From the NCBI RefSeq assembly GCF_039941195.1, contig NZ_JBDVFA010000061.1, positions 35,104 to 99,103 of the forward strand: DNA of 64,000 bases. The letters run 5' to 3'. The stretch comes from Aurantibacter_A sp039941195. GTDB taxonomy: Bacteria; Bacteroidota; Bacteroidia; Flavobacteriales; Flavobacteriaceae. Within the stretch, counting starts at the first letter, position 1. Each line of letters opens with the position of its first letter. The translations under genes and the position numbers were made by a program. Of this stretch, positions 16,899 to 25,034 are shown piece after piece. The notes beneath the pieces were generated by a model. That model did no database searches. It was not told the origin of the DNA and saw nothing but the letters and a program-made list of their open reading frames with translations.

Positions 16899-17941
16899 CT
16901 ATTTTCAATTTGATTCATATTCCACTTTTTTGTTTGACTATAAAAGATATGTCCATTTTCAACAATTAACGGACTCTCAATATTATTGGTGTACAAGCTT
17001 CCAGTTCCTAATCCCTGAGGCATTTTATTATCTAAAGTATATGTCCATTGCGAAATAGCATTAAGTCCTATATTACTTTCTAAAGCACTTGTAACCCACC
17101 AACCAATATTATATTTATCGGCTAAATCTATCCATTCTTGACTTCCTTTAAATCCTCCTATTAAACTAGGTTTCAAGATAATATACTGCGGTTGAATTGT
17201 TTGCAATAATTCTTCCTTTTCTACAAGCTTCGAAATTCCAATTAATTCTTCATCCAAAGCTATTGGTAAAGGAGTTTTAGCACAAAGCTGTTGCATTATA
17301 GTAGGTTGTCCTTGTTTAATAGGTTGTTCTATCGAATGTAAATTAAAGCTAGCTAAGGTCTCTAATTTTTCTAATGCTTCCTCAGCAACAAATGCACCAT
17401 TTGCATCAACTCTAATTTCTAAAATAGGTTCTGAAAACTGGTTTCTTAAAGATTCTAATAAAGCTATTTCTTGGTTAAAATCTATGGCACCAATTTTTAG
17501 TTTTATACACTTAAAACCTTCTGCTAGTTTTTGTTGAATTTGATCATTCATAAATTCAAAATCCCCCATCCAAACCAAACCATTTATAGGAATTTTATTT
17601 TCATTAGACGTAAAATCTGAAGGAAATAATTCGAAAGTATCGGTAGACTCAAAAGACAAAAATGCTTGTTCTATTCCAAATTGAATACTGGGGTATTCTT
17701 CTAATTCTTGCCATAGAAAATCCATACCTAAATGAATATGTTCACAAGTCCATTTTAGCTTTTGTTCGTAGGTGTCAACATCATCTATGCTTAACCCTTT
17801 TAAGAGGCCACACTCTCCTATTCCAATTTGCGCATCATTTTGTAAAGTAATAAACCAAGATTCCTTTTGTTTTAGTACCCCACGCGAAGTTCCACTAGGT
17901 TTTTTTAAATCGAGTATATGTTTTTTATATGATGCTTTCAT
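16889..17941 (-). CDS. menC: o-succinylbenzoate synthase
   Basis: MenC dehydrates SHCHC to o-succinylbenzoate. The protein has 350 residues and belongs to the enolase superfamily. The catalytic set is readable in order: KLKIG (Lys), DANGAF (Asp), EQPI (Glu), DEEL (Asp) and LKPSLIGG (Lys). The barrel's capping domain takes up the first 110 residues. ATG 17941 lies 11 bases after a minus-strand TAAATTTG (17959-17952) that fits the -7 element, so the leader would be very short. It heads the menC-CPBP-menE unit. Confidence 0.92.
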   Translation of the reverse strand: MKASYKKHILDLKKPSGTSRGVLKQKESWFITLQNDAQIGIGECGLLKGLSIDDVDTYEQKLKWTCEHIHLGMDFLWQELEEYPSIQFGIEQAFLSFESTDTFELFPSDFTSNENKIPINGLVWMGDFEFMNDQIQQKLAEGFKCIKLKIGAIDFNQEIALLESLRNQFSEPILEIRVDANGAFVAEEALEKLETLASFNLHSIEQPIKQGQPTIMQQLCAKTPLPIALDEELIGISKLVEKEELLQTIQPQYIILKPSLIGGFKGSQEWIDLADKYNIGWWVTSALESNIGLNAISQWTYTLDNKMPQGLGTGSLYTNNIESPLIVENGHIFYSQTKKWNMNQIENRCI

Positions 17942-17988
17942 CCGAAGACATCAAATTTAATTATATTTTACGGCAATAAAGCGTACAA

Positions 17989-18783
17989 ATGGCAAGGATT
18001 GACGGAAAAACAATTTGGATTACAGGAGCATCTTCAGGTATTGGCGAGGCTTTAACTTATCTATTGGACGAGAAAAAATGTAAAATAATAATCTCTGCAA
18101 GAAGATTAAATGAATTACAACGCGTAAAAAACAATTGTATAAATAAAGAAAATATTAGCATTCTAGAAATGGACATTGCCATGATTGATATGGCCAAATC
18201 CAAAACGAGTGAAGCTATCAATACATTTGGCAACATTGATATCCTAATAAATAATGCAGGAATCAGCCAACGATCGTTAATAATAGACACCGATATATCA
18301 GTAGATAAAAAATTAATGGATGTAAATTACTTAGGTACTGTTGCCCTAACTAAAGCTATTTTACCCTTTTTTGTTGAAAATGGTTCAGGCCATTTTGTAA
18401 CTGTTACAAGTTTGATGGGAAAATTCGGTTCTCCATATCGTTCAGGTTATTGTGGTGCTAAGCATGCGCTTCACGGTTTCTTTGATGTACTTCGCATGGA
18501 ACATGAAAAGGATAGTATCGTTGTAACATTAATTTGCCCTGGATTCATTAATACCGATGTAGCTAAAAATGCTTTAACAGGAGATGGTAGTGTACAAGAA
18601 AAAAATGACACCGCTACAGCAAATGGCATTTCCCCTAAATCTTTTTCAATAAAAATGGTAAAAGCAATAGAAAAAAATAAGCATGAAGCCTATATTGGAC
18701 AGAAAGAAAAAATGGGTGTTTATTTGAAACGATTTTTTCCAAAATTATTACATCGCGTAGTATTAAAAAGTACCGTTAAATAA
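17989..18783 (+). CDS. short-chain dehydrogenase/reductase
   Basis: A 264-residue classical SDR. The cofactor loop is TGASSGIGEAL (about 12-22), followed by NNAGISQRS (about 88-96), VTSLMGKFG with the catalytic Ser, and YCGAKHAL, the YxxxK pair. The DRB7-like form of the C-terminus (AYIGQKEKMGVYLKRFFP) suggests a membrane-associated lipid or sterol-like substrate, but this is weak. Its two neighbours are on the opposite strand; it is divergent from menC with a 47-base gap and converges on the histidine kinase with a 1-base gap. Confidence 0.88.
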   Translation: MARIDGKTIWITGASSGIGEALTYLLDEKKCKIIISARRLNELQRVKNNCINKENISILEMDIAMIDMAKSKTSEAINTFGNIDILINNAGISQRSLIIDTDISVDKKLMDVNYLGTVALTKAILPFFVENGSGHFVTVTSLMGKFGSPYRSGYCGAKHALHGFFDVLRMEHEKDSIVVTLICPGFINTDVAKNALTGDGSVQEKNDTATANGISPKSFSIKMVKAIEKNKHEAYIGQKEKMGVYLKRFFPKLLHRVVLKSTVK

Positions 18784-18784
18784 G

Positions 18785-20752
18785 CTATTTAAAGTTAAAC
18801 CAAAAGCGCACACCTTCTCCGCCTTTGTCAACATTAAGAACTGTTTGTAGTTGATTTGCCAATCTGTTCATTAAACGTAGCCCCATGGAGCTATTTGCAC
18901 GTTCGTCTGTATCTTCCGGAAGCCCAACACCATTGTCGGTATATTCAAAGAAACCTTCTTCACCCTTTGTTCTTCTTAAGTGAATATAAATTTTACCATT
19001 CTCTTCATCATTCGGAAAGGCATATTTAAAAGAGTTAGAAACTAATTCATTCAGCATTAAACCAAATGGAATAGCCCTATCGATATCTAATTCAACTCCC
19101 TCAGCATCAATGGTTATATTAATATTATGACCTCCTTTTTTGTAAACTGATTGCACACTATTAATTAAGCTTTCAATATAGCCTTGCATTTCAATTACGG
19201 AAAGATCATCATGTTGGTACAATTTCTGGTGAATTAATGCCATTGCTTTCACCCTACTTTTACCCTCTTCAAGAGCTTCTATTGCAGCTTTACTTCTAGT
19301 GTTTTTAGTTTGCAAACTCAATAAACTAGAAACCATTTGAAGGTTATTTTTCACCCTATGATGAATTTCTTTTAACAAAGAATCTTTTTCAACAAGGGCA
19401 TTTTCAATTATACCTTTTTGTTTTGCAATGAGGCGTTGATTTTTGATACTACGCATATAGGCATAAACGAGGCCTGCTAGAAAAAGTAATGTGAAAACTA
19501 AAAATATAATTACTAAATCATTACGTTTCTCTTTAGCATCCAATTCGTTTCTACTTTGCTCTAATAATGCACGCTGATTTGAAATCATCGTTTGATTATT
19601 TTTAAAATCTCTTCCCATAACAGATGCCAACATCTGTTTTTGTACTTCTGATTTATTTATGGCAATTGAATCGTGAATACGTAAATTTCTTTTTAGATAC
19701 TGGGTTGAATTTCTATAATCACCTGTTTTTTCATAATAGGCAGCGAATAAAACATTCTTTTTTAAAATGTCTTTAGTTCTTTTAATATCAACGTTATCAC
19801 TTAAGTAATCTGTAGCTTTTTCAAAATCCTCTAATTGAATATAGCAATCTGCAATGGCCAGAATATTTTCAATATAATCTTTTGAATATTTGCCAGCGTT
19901 GTGTTTTTTAATGAACTCTAAACTACTTTCTAATTTTGGTATGGCTAACTCATAATTTTTCATCTGAGCATAACATTTACCAATATTTCCTTCAATAATA
20001 CCTTTTAACAGCAGTCCTTTAGTTTCACTTTTCTCAGTTTTATCCAACATAAAGTCGTTGATATAAACCTCTATATAACCGAAGGCCTTTTTGTAATTAC
20101 TAAGTGCTATCGGAATAGAATTATCGAGTCTCAAAAAACTACCGACATTATTGTAAAAATCGGCTTGCGCAAATGAATCGGTATCGTCTAAGTTTGGTCT
20201 TACTTTATCAAAATAGTCATCAAATGCAGCTCTATACATTCCTAGGTTAGCATAAATATCATAGAAATATACATTCTCAATTATACCAGATTCTTTTTTC
20301 TTTTCTCGAATATTCATCTGCTCATCATACAGCTCTAACTGACCGTAAGTCTGATCCATGATATCCAATAAAACAGTTTTCTGCTCTATTTCAAGGGCAT
20401 CAACATTTTTATAGACGTCTTTAGCTATTGCTAATCCCTTTTCAAAATCACCTAAATCATGATAAATTTGAGATTGTATTAATTTATAGTATCGTATGGC
20501 CGAAGAATCCCTTTCCCTTTCCGATTCGATTTCATATTCACTTACCCTATCAAACCAATCGTATGCAGAATTCTCTTGATATCTGTTTGAAGTATTAAAG
20601 AAAAAAGTGAATCGTTCTGTGGCTCCTTCTAGTTTTATAAAGCTTTCGTATGAATTAACTTCAGGAATTTCCAAGTCCTGTCCGTACACAGATGTAACAG
20701 ATACGCTGTAAAATAGCGTTAAGCAAAAGAAATTGAAAAGTAACTTTTTCAT
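18785..20752 (-). CDS. TPR sensor histidine kinase (HisKA_2 type)
   Basis: A 655-residue protein. The signal peptide ends near VYGQD (about 25), and the periplasmic TPR-like repeats run to about residue 400. One transmembrane helix follows (about 413-436, LVIIFLVFTLLFLAGLVYAYM), then a short coiled coil, the dimerisation/phosphoacceptor helix EIHHRVKNNLQMVSSLLSLQ (about 462-481, phospho-His probably His465), and an HATPase domain with LNELVSNSFKYAF, DNGVGLPED and SSMGLRLMNRL. This is a LytS/HWE-like kinase. The likely partner is the LytTR regulator upstream (21235-21993), on the same strand. Repeat-based sensing of a peptide or protein is common for this architecture but not proven. Confidence 0.88.
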   Translation of the reverse strand: MKKLLFNFFCLTLFYSVSVTSVYGQDLEIPEVNSYESFIKLEGATERFTFFFNTSNRYQENSAYDWFDRVSEYEIESERERDSSAIRYYKLIQSQIYHDLGDFEKGLAIAKDVYKNVDALEIEQKTVLLDIMDQTYGQLELYDEQMNIREKKKESGIIENVYFYDIYANLGMYRAAFDDYFDKVRPNLDDTDSFAQADFYNNVGSFLRLDNSIPIALSNYKKAFGYIEVYINDFMLDKTEKSETKGLLLKGIIEGNIGKCYAQMKNYELAIPKLESSLEFIKKHNAGKYSKDYIENILAIADCYIQLEDFEKATDYLSDNVDIKRTKDILKKNVLFAAYYEKTGDYRNSTQYLKRNLRIHDSIAINKSEVQKQMLASVMGRDFKNNQTMISNQRALLEQSRNELDAKEKRNDLVIIFLVFTLLFLAGLVYAYMRSIKNQRLIAKQKGIIENALVEKDSLLKEIHHRVKNNLQMVSSLLSLQTKNTRSKAAIEALEEGKSRVKAMALIHQKLYQHDDLSVIEMQGYIESLINSVQSVYKKGGHNINITIDAEGVELDIDRAIPFGLMLNELVSNSFKYAFPNDEENGKIYIHLRRTKGEEGFFEYTDNGVGLPEDTDERANSSMGLRLMNRLANQLQTVLNVDKGGEGVRFWFNFK

Positions 20753-20824
20753 GGTTTAGTGAACGGAACAAAGCAAAACATTATATATTTCAACGCTTTG
20801 TCTTAATATTTGTTGTCGCCAAAT

Positions 20825-20860
20825 AACGTTTTTGACATTTAATTTTCAATTAAAAACGTT
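20825..20860. repeat. 9-bp perfect inverted repeat upstream of the TPR kinase
   Basis: AACGTTTTT (20825-20833), 18 bases, AAAAACGTT (20852-20860). The arms are perfect. It lies 70-110 bases before the kinase start codon at 20752 and could be a binding site for a dimeric regulator or a hairpin. The low GC content makes chance possible. Confidence 0.4.
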
Positions 20861-21185
20861 GTTTTACCATGATATTCGATTTTGTTTCATTTTCATGGCA
20901 GTATTAATTGAATTCTCGATGTAATAAGTGGTCCAAGTTTTTATTTAAAAAAATAAATAGATTCTTATTGTAGTACAAAATTAGTGCTTCAACAAAATTT
21001 CGTTTTCCATTTGTTGCATAAGTGCTGTTTTTTGTGGTTAGATTCCATTTCAGTACAAAAAAGTGTATTTCAACGAATATATTTACCGTTTATCGATGAA
21101 TCAATAATTATAAATATGTAATATTCTTCAAACATATACAGTATTTACCTACAAAATATGATATGGTATAATTTATTCCATAAAA

Positions 21186-21209
21186 AAAGGTGCTTAATAA
21201 AACACCTTT
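21186..21209 (-). terminator. intrinsic terminator after the LytTR regulator
   Basis: On the minus strand AAAGGTG, a 10-base loop, CACCTTT, then a run of T (the A-run at 21182-21188 on the plus strand). It sits 26 bases after the regulator's stop codon, so the regulator and kinase have separate transcripts. Confidence 0.75.
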
Positions 21210-21234
21210 CTTTTTATTATATATTTTAAAAAAA

Positions 21235-21993
21235 TTAAGAATTCATTGCGGAAATTATAAACTCTTTAAAATCCTTCGAAATTGGAATTAAAGTTTCATT
21301 AATCATAATATCTTTAGAGTTAATAGCATCAATATGATCTACGTTAACGATATAAGATTTATGCGCTCTGTAAAATTTATTCTTTGGTAATTTTTCTAAA
21401 TAATCTTTAAGGGGTGAACGAACTAAAAACTTCTTATCAATTGTATTAACCTCTAAGTAAACGTTATCTGCTTTTATAAACTGAATATCACCAAACTGAA
21501 TTCTATAATACAGATGTTGTTTTTTTACAAAAATAGAATCTTTTAATACCGCATTAGACATAGGACCATCAGCAACAGCAGCTGGCGCACTTTCACCATT
21601 TTCACCTTTTGGTGATTGTATAAAATTAGAAAGCGCAATTTCAATGGAAGTATATAAATCTTGTTGTTCAAATGGTTTTACCAAATATCCATTTGGTTTA
21701 ACAGTTTTGGCATTTTCAACTGTAGCACGATCCGAGTTAGATGTAACGAAAATAAAAGGGATATCGTAATTTTCTCGAATATGCTTACCAAGATCAATAC
21801 CTGTTTTATCAGAAGCAAGTATAATATCTATTAAAACAAGATCAACTTCTTTTGTTTTTAATACTTCTTCTGCCTGTTCATAGACAATAACATTATCAAC
21901 AATTTCATAGCCAATCTCTTCAAGCATAGATTGCATATCATCTGCGATGATAACATTGTCTTCAACGATAAGAATTCTAATTGGTTGTTCCAA
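21235..21993 (-). CDS. LytTR-family response regulator
   Basis: A 252-residue protein. The receiver domain is complete: Glu11/Asp12 (acidic pocket), Asp56 (phosphoacceptor, in VLIDIIL), Thr84 and Lys106 (LVKPFEQ). A Gly/Ala/Pro linker (about 125-145) leads to a LytTR DNA-binding domain (about 150-252, LYYRIQFGDIQFIKADNVYLEV, PKNKFYRAHKSYIVNVDHI). The frame has no ATG near its N-terminus; the start is TTG at 21993, with a stop codon five codons upstream. The likely partner is the TPR kinase at 18785-20752. Confidence 0.9.
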   Translation of the reverse strand: MEQPIRILIVEDNVIIADDMQSMLEEIGYEIVDNVIVYEQAEEVLKTKEVDLVLIDIILASDKTGIDLGKHIRENYDIPFIFVTSNSDRATVENAKTVKPNGYLVKPFEQQDLYTSIEIALSNFIQSPKGENGESAPAAVADGPMSNAVLKDSIFVKKQHLYYRIQFGDIQFIKADNVYLEVNTIDKKFLVRSPLKDYLEKLPKNKFYRAHKSYIVNVDHIDAINSKDIMINETLIPISKDFKEFIISAMNS

Positions 21994-22017
21994 GATATAG
22001 GGCGTTTAGGTGGTTAG

Positions 22018-22938
22018 TTAGCATTTAAATTTAGTTTTTATAATAACAGCTGAAAAAATCAGTACAGCCAAGAAAAATGTGCTTAACGCCAATTTCTTAA
22101 GCTCCGGGTCTAACAATACTGGTTCTTTGATATTATACACCTTAAACAAATGTACGAAAATCAACACAAATGCAATTATAGGCAAGTATAGTAGCCAATT
22201 ATTAAAGCTTATACCCATAAAAACAACCGTACAGAGAAAAGAAATTAGCACTAATGAATAATGGTATTTCTTTCCATTTTCAAACCCCATCAATACTACT
22301 AACGTATTCTTTTGAGATTTCTTATCAGTTTCATAATCTCTTAGGTTATTTAAATTTAATACTGCTGTACAAAGCAGTCCAATTGCTATTGCGGGCAATA
22401 TTGATATTAGTGTAATAAATTTTGTATACAGAAACATTGAGCCTAACACTGCGAGCATTCCGAAAAATAAAAAGACAAACAAATCGCCAAGTCCTTTATA
22501 ACCATATGCAGTATCGCCAACGGTATATTTTATTGCTGCCCAAATACTCAAGAATCCTAAAACCGAAAATAGTAGTATATATTCAAGCTTTTCATTACCA
22601 AATGCTGTGAATACCAAAAAACCAACAAAAACTAAACTTATTAAAATTGAAATGATAATTCCATTTTTCAATTCTTTTCGCGATAACAAGCCAGCTTGTA
22701 ATGCTCTTTTAGGGCCAATCCTGGTATCATTATCGGTACCTTTTACTCCATCGCCATAATCGTTAGCAAAATTCGAAGTAATTTGAAATCCTATTGTAGT
22801 CAGTAGCGCAAGAGTGAATACTAATGAATCACTTTTACCATGATACTTTGCAAGAGCAGTACCAACAATAATTCCAGATACAGAAAGCGGTAATGTACGT
22901 AACCTAGCGGCATTTAACCATGCCTTAATTTTTGTCAA
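22018..22938 (-). CDS. menA: 1,4-dihydroxy-2-naphthoate polyprenyltransferase
   Basis: MenA joins the polyprenyl tail to DHNA in the membrane, the step that makes demethylmenaquinone. The 306-residue protein has about eight to nine hydrophobic helices. The family start KAWLNAARLRTLPLSVSGI and the prenyl-diphosphate-binding motif NFANDYGDGVKGTDND (about 57-72) are present. No ATG is available at the N-terminus; the start is TTG at 22938, two bases after the stop of the SPOR-like gene, so translational coupling is likely. Confidence 0.92.
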   Translation of the reverse strand: MTKIKAWLNAARLRTLPLSVSGIIVGTALAKYHGKSDSLVFTLALLTTIGFQITSNFANDYGDGVKGTDNDTRIGPKRALQAGLLSRKELKNGIIISILISLVFVGFLVFTAFGNEKLEYILLFSVLGFLSIWAAIKYTVGDTAYGYKGLGDLFVFLFFGMLAVLGSMFLYTKFITLISILPAIAIGLLCTAVLNLNNLRDYETDKKSQKNTLVVLMGFENGKKYHYSLVLISFLCTVVFMGISFNNWLLYLPIIAFVLIFVHLFKVYNIKEPVLLDPELKKLALSTFFLAVLIFSAVIIKTKFKC

Positions 22939-22940
22939 AA

Positions 22941-23543
22941 CTAATAGGGATCTTCTATTTGAATTCGTTTTCCATCTTTATAAGAGGCAACAAATGCATC
23001 TTGGAAACCTATATCCACAAGTTCTGCTCTAAATTTTTGTGCTTCCTCTAATGTGCCAAAATTACCTAGAGAATACGAATAAAACGGATTTGTTTTTACA
23101 AACAATGTATTTGTCAAGGCCTCAGAAGCTAATGCTACATTATTATCCACAAACGACTTTACTTGTACTGAATATATTGTTTCTTTTTCCAAGAACTTTT
23201 TGGCTAAATAAAAGTCATTAACCAAACTAAGTTCTTCATTTTGCTGTTTTAAATTATCGATACGAGATTTTATTGCATCCAAACTATCTATTGAAACTAA
23301 AAGATTGTTTTGTTGTTCAAAAGAATTCTTATTCATGCTTAATCCTGCCGTTAAACCTGTTACAGCCAAAGTACCTGCCAAAAACAATGCTGTAATTCCA
23401 CCAAGAACGTTACGTTGAATTTTACTAGTTTTCAACTCTTTGTTCTTGATTTTTATTTGATCTAACAATCGCTCGTTAATAATCTGAGCTTTATCTATAT
23501 CCTTGTGCAATTCTAATAAATCGCTTTCTTCTATAAAAGGCAT
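22941..23543 (-). CDS. membrane protein with SPOR-like C-terminal domain
   Basis: A 200-residue protein. A cytoplasmic N-terminus (about 1-45) is Lys/Glu-rich. One transmembrane helix follows (about 47-68, VLGGITALFLAGTLAVTGLTAG), then a short coiled coil (about 75-110), then a domain at about 125-195 that resembles a SPOR repeat pair (TIYSVQVKSFVDNN, FYSYSLGNFGTLEEAQKFRAELVDIGFQDAFVASYKDGKRI). SPOR domains bind peptidoglycan lacking stem peptides, so the protein probably works at the cell wall or septum. It is co-transcribed with menA (2-base gap). A tandem TTTACAGGG repeat lies just upstream of the start. Confidence 0.72.
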   Translation of the reverse strand: MPFIEESDLLELHKDIDKAQIINERLLDQIKIKNKELKTSKIQRNVLGGITALFLAGTLAVTGLTAGLSMNKNSFEQQNNLLVSIDSLDAIKSRIDNLKQQNEELSLVNDFYLAKKFLEKETIYSVQVKSFVDNNVALASEALTNTLFVKTNPFYSYSLGNFGTLEEAQKFRAELVDIGFQDAFVASYKDGKRIQIEDPY

Positions 23544-23723
23544 GTTTACAGGGTTTTACAGGGTTCCATATAAAGTTAACCAAATAACATCAATGTTTTT
23601 CAATTTGGGTAACAGAATGTTGTAAAAGTAAAAATTTTAGTGGTAAAACCTAATTAATTCGTGGTCAATTAAATTTAAAAATTAGATATTCTTTTAAACC
23701 CTGTATTTAAGACAATTACGTAC

Positions 23724-24554
23724 TTAAATTAAATAAACACCGTCTTCTTTTATTTCTATTTTTCGAGCTTTGTATAATACTCCAATTCCTTTTTTAAAAG
23801 ATTTTTTACTCATTTGAAGTACTTTAGAAATATCCTGCGGATTCGATTTATCATGCAATGGTAAAAAACCATTTCGTTCAACTATTTTATTAAGAATTTT
23901 TTCTGCAGTTGGCTCTAAACTACCAACTCCTAATGGCTGTAATGAAACATCAATTTTATTATCGGGCCTTATATTTTTTATGTAACCTATAATTTTATCG
24001 CCAATAGCAATTTTCTGAAAAACCTCATTATCATAAACAAGACCTTTATGCGTATTATTAATTATTACTTCCCAACCTAAATCGGTTAAACGGGTAACTA
24101 TTAAATCTACTTTATCACCATTGCCAATCGTTAAATTTTCATTTTCCAGAAAACGTTCTAATTTATTTGACCCAACAAGTCGAAAAGTTTTTTCATCGAG
24201 ATAACAGTAGACCACGTACCATTGATCTTCTTTCATTTTATCGCGTTGTTCACTGAACGGAACTAATAAGTGCTTTTCCAAACCCCAGTCCAAAAAAGCG
24301 CCAAATTGGTTTACTTCAGCCACGCGTAACAAACTAAAAGTATTTCGCTTTATAAAGGGGTCGATATTTGTAGAAACTGGTCTTTCCTCATGATCTAGGT
24401 AACAAAACACACGAAGCATATCCCCTATTGCATATGTTTCTGGTACATATTTATTTGGCAATAAGATTTCTGTTCCACCTTCACTACCTAAAAAAAGTCC
24501 GACACTGGTGTCTCTTAAGATTTCCAGTTCATTATAATTACCCAATTCGATCAT
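23724..24554 (-). CDS. cvfB: S1-like RNA-binding protein CvfB
   Basis: A 276-residue protein with an N-terminal S1-like domain (MIELGNYNELEILRDTSVGL) and further OB-type domains. A C-terminal winged-helix segment (about 215-276) has LPLHDKSNPQDISKVLQMSKKSFKKGIGVLYK. This matches the CvfB/YitL architecture. CvfB binds RNA and affects virulence-factor expression in staphylococci; its role in Bacteroidota is unknown. The start at 24554 lies only four bases after a consensus -7 element, so the mRNA may be leaderless. Confidence 0.87.
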   Translation of the reverse strand: MIELGNYNELEILRDTSVGLFLGSEGGTEILLPNKYVPETYAIGDMLRVFCYLDHEERPVSTNIDPFIKRNTFSLLRVAEVNQFGAFLDWGLEKHLLVPFSEQRDKMKEDQWYVVYCYLDEKTFRLVGSNKLERFLENENLTIGNGDKVDLIVTRLTDLGWEVIINNTHKGLVYDNEVFQKIAIGDKIIGYIKNIRPDNKIDVSLQPLGVGSLEPTAEKILNKIVERNGFLPLHDKSNPQDISKVLQMSKKSFKKGIGVLYKARKIEIKEDGVYLI

Positions 24555-24558
24555 TCTA

Positions 24559-24587
24559 CAAAGGTATGTTTAAATTTAAGGGCACAA
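24559..24587 (-). promoter_or_regulatory. cvfB promoter
   Basis: On the minus strand TACCTTTG (24566-24559) matches TAnnTTTG. A TTG (24587-24585) lies 18 bases upstream. The -7 element ends four bases before the ATG at 24554, so transcription should start at or next to the start codon. Confidence 0.55.
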
Positions 24588-24588
24588 A

Positions 24589-24618
24589 AAAACCGTCAAA
24601 CAAAAGCTTGACGGTTTT
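24589..24618 (-). terminator. intrinsic terminator after the DUF2853 gene
   Basis: AAAACCGTCAA (24589-24599), 8-base loop, TTGACGGTTTT (24608-24618). On the minus strand the stem is followed by a T-run from the A-run at 24586-24592. It separates the DUF2853 gene from cvfB. Confidence 0.85.
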
Positions 24619-24634
24619 AATAACTTATTAAAAT

Positions 24635-24982
24635 TTACTTGTTATATACTGCAGCCTTATTAAAGTGCTTGCATAACATGTAATAAATTACAGCGCGATG
24701 CTTATTTCTATTTGAAGAGCCATAAGTATCCATAACGCTATTTATAGCTTCCATTAATTTAGGACTATCATCTAGACCTAATTTTTTCAACAAATAGTTT
24801 TTCTTAACTGTTTCCAATTCTTTTGGATCTCCTCCAGATACTTTAGATGCATCAAGATTGTAAATAGCGGGGCCTAAACCAATTGTTACTTTTGTTAAAA
24901 GATCCATATCTGGTGTTTCACCAAATTTGTCTTTGATATCAGCAACATACTTTACGATTAAATCGTCTCTTTTTGAACTCAT
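24635..24982 (-). CDS. DUF2853-family protein
   Basis: A 115-residue soluble, all-helical protein beginning MSSKRDDLIVKYVADIKDKF, with GLGPAIYNLDASKVSGGDPKELETVKKNYLLKKLGL and a C-terminal NRNKHRAVIYYMLCKHFNK. This pattern fits DUF2853, a small family with a solved fold but no known function. It has its own terminator and probably its own promoter within the 52-base gap to menD. Confidence 0.85.
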   Translation of the reverse strand: MSSKRDDLIVKYVADIKDKFGETPDMDLLTKVTIGLGPAIYNLDASKVSGGDPKELETVKKNYLLKKLGLDDSPKLMEAINSVMDTYGSSNRNKHRAVIYYMLCKHFNKAAVYNK

Positions 24983-25034
24983 AATTAAAGTGTTTAATAA
25001 ATGTTTATAGTAATATGTTAATAGTTATGGACTG

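Larger units (their letters stand above)
20753..21234. other. 482-base non-coding gap between kinase and regulator genes
   Basis: No open frame of credible composition is seen on either strand. The gap holds the upstream region of the kinase gene, two inverted repeats (20768-20801 with 7-bp arms, and 20825-20860 with 9-bp arms), one CAAAATTA (20976-20983) that would be a minus-strand TAATTTTG, and a terminator for the regulator at 21186-21209. The rest is AT-rich sequence in which I see nothing else. Confidence 0.6.

Noticed and set aside
23540..23565. Tandem TTTACAGGG before the SPOR-like gene as a functional direct repeat
   Set aside because: Only two copies and no second occurrence elsewhere in the window; not enough to call a binding site.
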